NCBI RefSeq assembly: GCF_022524345.1
Contig: NZ_JAKWJU010000002.1
Span: forward strand, 2,728,001 to 2,792,000
Source: Streptomyces marispadix
Lineage (GTDB): Bacteria; Actinomycetota; Actinomycetes; Streptomycetales; Streptomycetaceae
Direction: 5' to 3'
DNA: 64,000 nt
The notes beneath the pieces are model-generated. The model saw only the letters and a list, made by a program, of their open reading frames with translations, had not been told where the DNA came from and made no database searches. Below, in pieces: positions 60,528 to 64,000 of the stretch (positions are counted from its first letter, which is position 1; each line of letters opens with the position of its first letter). The position numbers were made by a program, and so were the translations under genes.

Positions 60528-62099
60528 ATGGTCGCCGAACGCGCATCCCAGCAGGCCCCGCAAGCCCTGGCAGACGTACTGGTGGCGTCTAACAGGGGCC
60601 CCGTCTCCTACTCCTTGGCCGGGGGTACCACCCAGGCCGGAGGCTCTGGGGGAGGATCGCTCTCCGCGAAGCGCGGCGGCGGCGGACTCGTCTCGGGGCT
60701 CTCGGCCATCGCAACGCAGGGGGCGTCGCCACCGGGTGCGGGGGAAGCCGCGGAAGGTTCCGGCGGAGGCGCCGTCTGGGTCTGCGCGGCTCTCGGCGAC
60801 GGCGACCGCGAGGCGGTGCGCCGCTCCGGCGGCAAGCTCGACCCGGCGGACACCGGCGGCCACTCCGTACGGATGCTGGACATCCCCGCCGGCACCTTCG
60901 CCGACGCCTACAACGGCGTCGCCAACTCCGTGCTGTGGTTCGTCCACCACATGCTCTACCAGACGCCTCTGGAGCCCTCCTTCGGCGCGGAGTTCGAGCG
61001 CCAGTGGGCCTCCTACGAGGAGTACAACGCGGCCTTCGCCGACGCCCTCGCCGAGGAGGCCGCCGACGGCGCCACGGTGCTCGTGCAGGACTACCACCTG
61101 ACGCTGGTGCCGGGACTGCTCCGCGAACGCCGTCCCGACCTGCGCATCGGGCACTTCTCCCACACTCCCTGGGCACCGCCGGACTACTACCGGATGCTGC
61201 CCGACGCCGTCGCCGGGCAGGTGCTGCGCGGGGTGCTGGGCGCCGACCGCGCCGCGTTCCTCACCCGGCGCTGGGCGCGCGGATTCGCGGACTGCTGCGC
61301 GCAGTTGCTGGGCGCCTCCGTCACGGAGGACGAGTCGACCGGCGAACTCCAGGTCGCCTGCGACGGCCGTACGACCCGCCTCGGCGTGCACGGGCTGGGC
61401 GCGGACCCGGAGTTCCTGCGGGAGCGGGCCGGGCGCGAGGACGTCGACGAGCGGATCGCCATGCTGCGCGAGGAGATCGGCGTCGACGAAGGCGGCAGGC
61501 CGCGCCGGGCGGTCGTGCGGGTCGACCGCACCGAGCTGTCGAAGAACATCGTGCGGGGACTGCACGCCTACGAGCGGCTGCTCGCCGACCGCCCCGAGTG
61601 GCACGGCCGCGTCGTGCACCTCGCCCTCGCCTACCCCTCGCGGCAGGACCTCGCGGTCTACCGCGACTACATGAGCGAGGTCTCAAGAGTCGCCGACGCG
61701 ATCAACTCGGCTTACGGGACGGAGAGCTGGACGCCGGTCGTGCTGTTCCTGAAGGACGACTTCGCACGCTCACTCGCCGCCTACCGGCTGGCGGACGTGG
61801 CACTCGTCAACCCCATCCGCGACGGCATGAACCTCGTCGCGAAGGAGGTCCCTGTCGTCTCGGACGACGGGTGCGCACTGGTCCTCTCCCGCGAGGCGGG
61901 CGCATACGAGGAGCTGGGCGAGGACGCCTTCACGGTCAATCCGTACGACATCGCCGACACGGCGAGGGCGCTGCACGAAGCCCTGACGATGGACCACGGG
62001 CGACGGGCCGAGCGCACGAAGCGGCTGGCCGCGGCGGCGACGGCGACGCCACCGACGCGCTGGTTCCTCGACCAGCTCGCGGCGCTGCGGGAGGGTTGA
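60528..62099 (+). CDS. otsA: Trehalose-6-phosphate synthase
   Basis: OtsA joins UDP- or GDP-glucose to glucose 6-phosphate to make trehalose 6-phosphate in the cytoplasm. The 523-residue GT20 protein begins VLVASNRGPVSY, has a Gly/Ser-rich variation of the loop before GGGGLVSGLSAIA, then WFVHHMLYQTP, VQDYHLTLVPGLLRERRPDL, GHFSHTPWAPPDYYRMLP, VDRTELSKNIVRGLHAYERL and DGMNLVAKEVPVV with a C-terminal LSREAGAYEELGEDAFTVNP. All donor- and acceptor-site blocks are present. otsB follows on the opposite strand, convergent, 55 bp away. Confidence 0.96.
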   Translation: MVAERASQQAPQALADVLVASNRGPVSYSLAGGTTQAGGSGGGSLSAKRGGGGLVSGLSAIATQGASPPGAGEAAEGSGGGAVWVCAALGDGDREAVRRSGGKLDPADTGGHSVRMLDIPAGTFADAYNGVANSVLWFVHHMLYQTPLEPSFGAEFERQWASYEEYNAAFADALAEEAADGATVLVQDYHLTLVPGLLRERRPDLRIGHFSHTPWAPPDYYRMLPDAVAGQVLRGVLGADRAAFLTRRWARGFADCCAQLLGASVTEDESTGELQVACDGRTTRLGVHGLGADPEFLRERAGREDVDERIAMLREEIGVDEGGRPRRAVVRVDRTELSKNIVRGLHAYERLLADRPEWHGRVVHLALAYPSRQDLAVYRDYMSEVSRVADAINSAYGTESWTPVVLFLKDDFARSLAAYRLADVALVNPIRDGMNLVAKEVPVVSDDGCALVLSREAGAYEELGEDAFTVNPYDIADTARALHEALTMDHGRRAERTKRLAAAATATPPTRWFLDQLAALREG

Positions 62100-62153
62100 C
62101 GCCCGCCGGGCCGCCGGGCGCCGCACACTGACGCCGCGCGCTCGACCAGCCCG

Positions 62154-62999
62154 TCACGCAAGCGAGTCGGCGAGCTGACCCAGCAGTCCCACGAGGCCCG
62201 CGGGACCGTCGACGACGATGTCCGCGCGCTCGGCGATCTCCGGCACGGACTCGCCCGTGTCGCCTCCGCCGCTGCACACCAGCACTCCGGGCATGCCCTC
62301 GCCGCGCAGCTTCTCCACGGCGGCGAACGCGGCGAGGTCCCCGAGGTCGTCGCCGCCGTAGAGCACCGCCTCCGCGCCGACTTCACGCAGGTGCGCGGTG
62401 AGGGCGGCGCCCTTGTCGATGCCGGGTGCGCGCAACTCCAGGACCATGCGGCCCGGTTCGACCACGAGGCCGTGACGTTCGGCGAGGGCGTGCAGCGGGG
62501 CGCGCAGCGCCTCGAAGGCGGCCTCGGGGTCTTCCGTACGCCGGGTGTGTACGGCCACGGCGCGGCCCTTGTCCTCGATCCACGTGCCGGGCATGGCGTT
62601 CGACTCGTCCAGCAGGCGCGGGAGTTCGTCGCGTACGGCCGCTACGCCGGGAGGCGGCGGTGCCGCACTGAGCGTGCCCGTGGCGGCGTCCCAGCGCTCC
62701 GCGCCGTAGGCACCGAGCACGGTGAGGTGTTCCAGGCCCTCGGCGCCCGCAAGCCCCCCGTAACGGACGGCGGCTTCGGCGGGCCGACCGGTGACCACTG
62801 CCACCCCGCGAAGTCGTGGTGCGAGGCGGGAGAGGACGGGCACGGCTCCGGGGTGTGCGCGTGCGTCGGCCGGGTCGGCGACGATCGGGGCGAGGGTGCC
62901 GTCGAAGTCGAGGGCCACGACGGCGAGTCGGGGCCGGGAGACGATCGCGGCGAGCCCTTCGCGGCCTTCGTCGGTACGGGGCGTCGGTAGCGAGGCCAT
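62154..62999 (-). CDS. otsB: Trehalose-6-phosphate phosphatase
   Basis: OtsB removes phosphate from trehalose 6-phosphate. The 281-residue HAD-fold enzyme has motif I ALDFDGTLAPIV (D31 nucleophile, D33), motif II VAVVTGRP, the cap with GTWIEDKGRAVAVHTRR, and motif IV LYGGDDLGDLAAF. TAAGGT (63006-63011) is six bases before the ATG at 62999, suggesting leaderless transcription. It is convergent with otsA. Confidence 0.94.
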   Translation of the reverse strand: MASLPTPRTDEGREGLAAIVSRPRLAVVALDFDGTLAPIVADPADARAHPGAVPVLSRLAPRLRGVAVVTGRPAEAAVRYGGLAGAEGLEHLTVLGAYGAERWDAATGTLSAAPPPPGVAAVRDELPRLLDESNAMPGTWIEDKGRAVAVHTRRTEDPEAAFEALRAPLHALAERHGLVVEPGRMVLELRAPGIDKGAALTAHLREVGAEAVLYGGDDLGDLAAFAAVEKLRGEGMPGVLVCSGGGDTGESVPEIAERADIVVDGPAGLVGLLGQLADSLA

Positions 63000-63159
63000 G
63001 GCGCGACCTTACCCGCCCGGGGAGGGCGCTTCGCGTGGCTCCGTGCGCTCCTCGACGGCCGAGTCCTCCACGGCCGAGTCGCCGTCGGTAGACGAGGACC
63101 GCGCCGTCGTCGGTGCGGGCGGCGCTGCGGCTCGGGGACCGGGGCTGCGGGCCCCCGGG

Positions 63160-63456
63160 TCAGCGGCGGGCCCGCTGGGCGTCGCGGCGGCGGCGCAGCC
63201 GGTTGACGGTCACCGGGTCGTGCTCGATGGCGCGCGGATCGTCCAGGAGGGCGTTGAGCAGTTGGTAGTAGCGGGTGGGCGACATGTCCAACTGCTCGCG
63301 TATGGCGCGTTCTTTCATGCCGGGGCCCGGCCAGCCGCGCCGTTCCACGGCGAGTACGGACAGGTCGCGCTCGGAGAGCCCGGACGGCGACCGGTCCTGG
63401 TCCTCGGGAGCTTCGCTCTCCGGGGGCTGCTGCTCGCCCCCCTGCCCTTCGCTCAT
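63160..63456 (-). CDS. DUF3263 domain protein
   Basis: A 98-residue protein of the actinobacterial DUF3263 family, with a disordered acidic N-terminus and a small helix-turn-helix-like domain: LSERDLSVLAVERRGWPGPG, then KERAIREQLDMSPTRYYQLL and NALLDDPRAIEHDPVTVNRL. Likely DNA binding, but the function is unknown. TAGGTT lies six bases before the ATG. It sits 160 bp upstream of otsB in the same direction. Confidence 0.88.
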   Translation of the reverse strand: MSEGQGGEQQPPESEAPEDQDRSPSGLSERDLSVLAVERRGWPGPGMKERAIREQLDMSPTRYYQLLNALLDDPRAIEHDPVTVNRLRRRRDAQRARR

Positions 63457-63508
63457 GCCTCCAACCTAACGCCGTGCTCTCCCCCGGCACATCGTCCGGG
63501 CCTGCCGC

Positions 63509-64000
63509 TCAGCTCTCCCGTACGGCGTAGTCCTCCGCCTCCGCACGCCGCTGGAGGGCGCTGAGCACCTTCACCGGATCGGCGTCCGCGGCGACGGCCT
63601 TGCCGATGCCGCGCTTGATGTCGCCGCTCACCTTCGCCCACGAGACCTTGCCCACCGGGTAGAACTCGGCGCTCAGCAGCTCCTGTTGGAAGCGGCGCAG
63701 CGGCTTGTGCCCCGCGCGCTCGCGCATACGGTCGTTCGCGGAGGTCGTCACGGGGAGCAGGTCGTAGCGGTCGGCGAAGTCGTAGTGGTTCTCCTCGCTG
63801 AAGACGAAGTCCAGGAAGCGGCCCACGTCTTGGCGTCTGCCGTTCTCCTTGAACGCCATCACCCAGTCCGCGACGCCGAGCGTCGCGCCCGAGGGCCCTT
63901 CCGCGCCGGGCGGCACCGCCGTGCCGTACTTCACGCCCCGGCGCCTGGTCTCCCTCAGCAGCGTCGGATGGCCGTTGAGCATGCCGACCTCGCCGCGGGT
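63509..64000 (-). CDS. ABC-type extracellular solute-binding protein, C-terminal part
   Basis: The frame enters from the right edge and stops at 63509, giving about 163 residues of a family 1 sugar-binding protein C-lobe: LGVADWVMAFKENGRRQDVG, RFLDFVFSEENHYDFADRYD and LLPVTTSANDRMRERAG are typical of the hinge and C-terminal helices. The N-terminus and signal peptide lie outside the window, so substrate and lipobox cannot be judged. Confidence 0.82.
   Translation of the reverse strand, partial: TRGEVGMLNGHPTLLRETRRRGVKYGTAVPPGAEGPSGATLGVADWVMAFKENGRRQDVGRFLDFVFSEENHYDFADRYDLLPVTTSANDRMRERAGHKPLRRFQQELLSAEFYPVGKVSWAKVSGDIKRGIGKAVAADADPVKVLSALQRRAEAEDYAVRES

Overview
The window looks like chromosome-core DNA of a streptomycete or close relative. 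It is very GC-rich, GTG starts are common, and many start codons sit 6-7 nt behind a TANNNT -10 box (leaderless style). The gene set is typical of Streptomyces: futalosine menaquinone genes, bacterial XPB helicase, HelR-like ATPase, glucosyl-3-phosphoglycerate synthase, a second groEL with CIRCE operators, DUF3027, DUF3263 and DUF4031. I see no insertion sequence, prophage, CRISPR array, tRNA or rRNA.

Layout. 1-13 kb: a cut-off gene, a DHFR-fold reductase, a 1056-residue Hsp90/sacsin-type ATPase, DUF3027, an MFS carrier, mqnB-mqnD, a cold-shock-domain protein, a HAD phosphatase, a nitrilase-family hydrolase and a membrane protein. 13-24 kb: a helicase-associated protein, a GlxA/AraC regulator divergent from a thioesterase, DUF4326 facing a SLOG protein, XPB helicase, a GT87-type glycosyltransferase with an apparent frameshift, and a HelR-like protein. 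25.3-33.9 kb: a self-contained sugar locus (LacI regulator, GH172/DUF2961 glycosidase, binding protein, two permeases, FucI-type isomerase, FGGY kinase), best explained as D-arabinofuranoside or D-arabinose use. 34-40 kb: single genes, including an ECF sigma factor overlapping a membrane partner. 40.3-44.8 kb: an RpiR regulator, MurQ and PTS EIIBC, that is, MurNAc uptake and recycling. 44.9-51.7 kb: a TetR gene divergent from virginiamycin B lyase, two MFS carriers, an IclR regulator and a secreted unknown. 52-57 kb: fused SecDF, GroEL2 under two tandem CIRCE operators, and a small cold-shock protein with a long leader. 57.5-59.2 kb: a SAM-I riboswitch in front of a threonine-synthase-like enzyme translationally coupled to a MoaD/ThiS sulfur carrier, which points to homocysteine synthesis rather than threonine synthesis. 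59.4-64 kb: gpgS, otsA and otsB (compatible solutes), DUF3263 and a cut-off solute-binding protein.

Themes. Two loci scavenge cell-wall sugars (D-arabinofuranosides and MurNAc). Two genes look like intrinsic antibiotic resistance (streptogramin B lyase and HelR). Short tandem repeats are unusually prominent: in-frame arrays inside mqnB, gpgS and an MFS gene, a 16-bp minisatellite after vgb, a 10-bp array after DUF3027, and two related intergenic arrays 26 kb apart.
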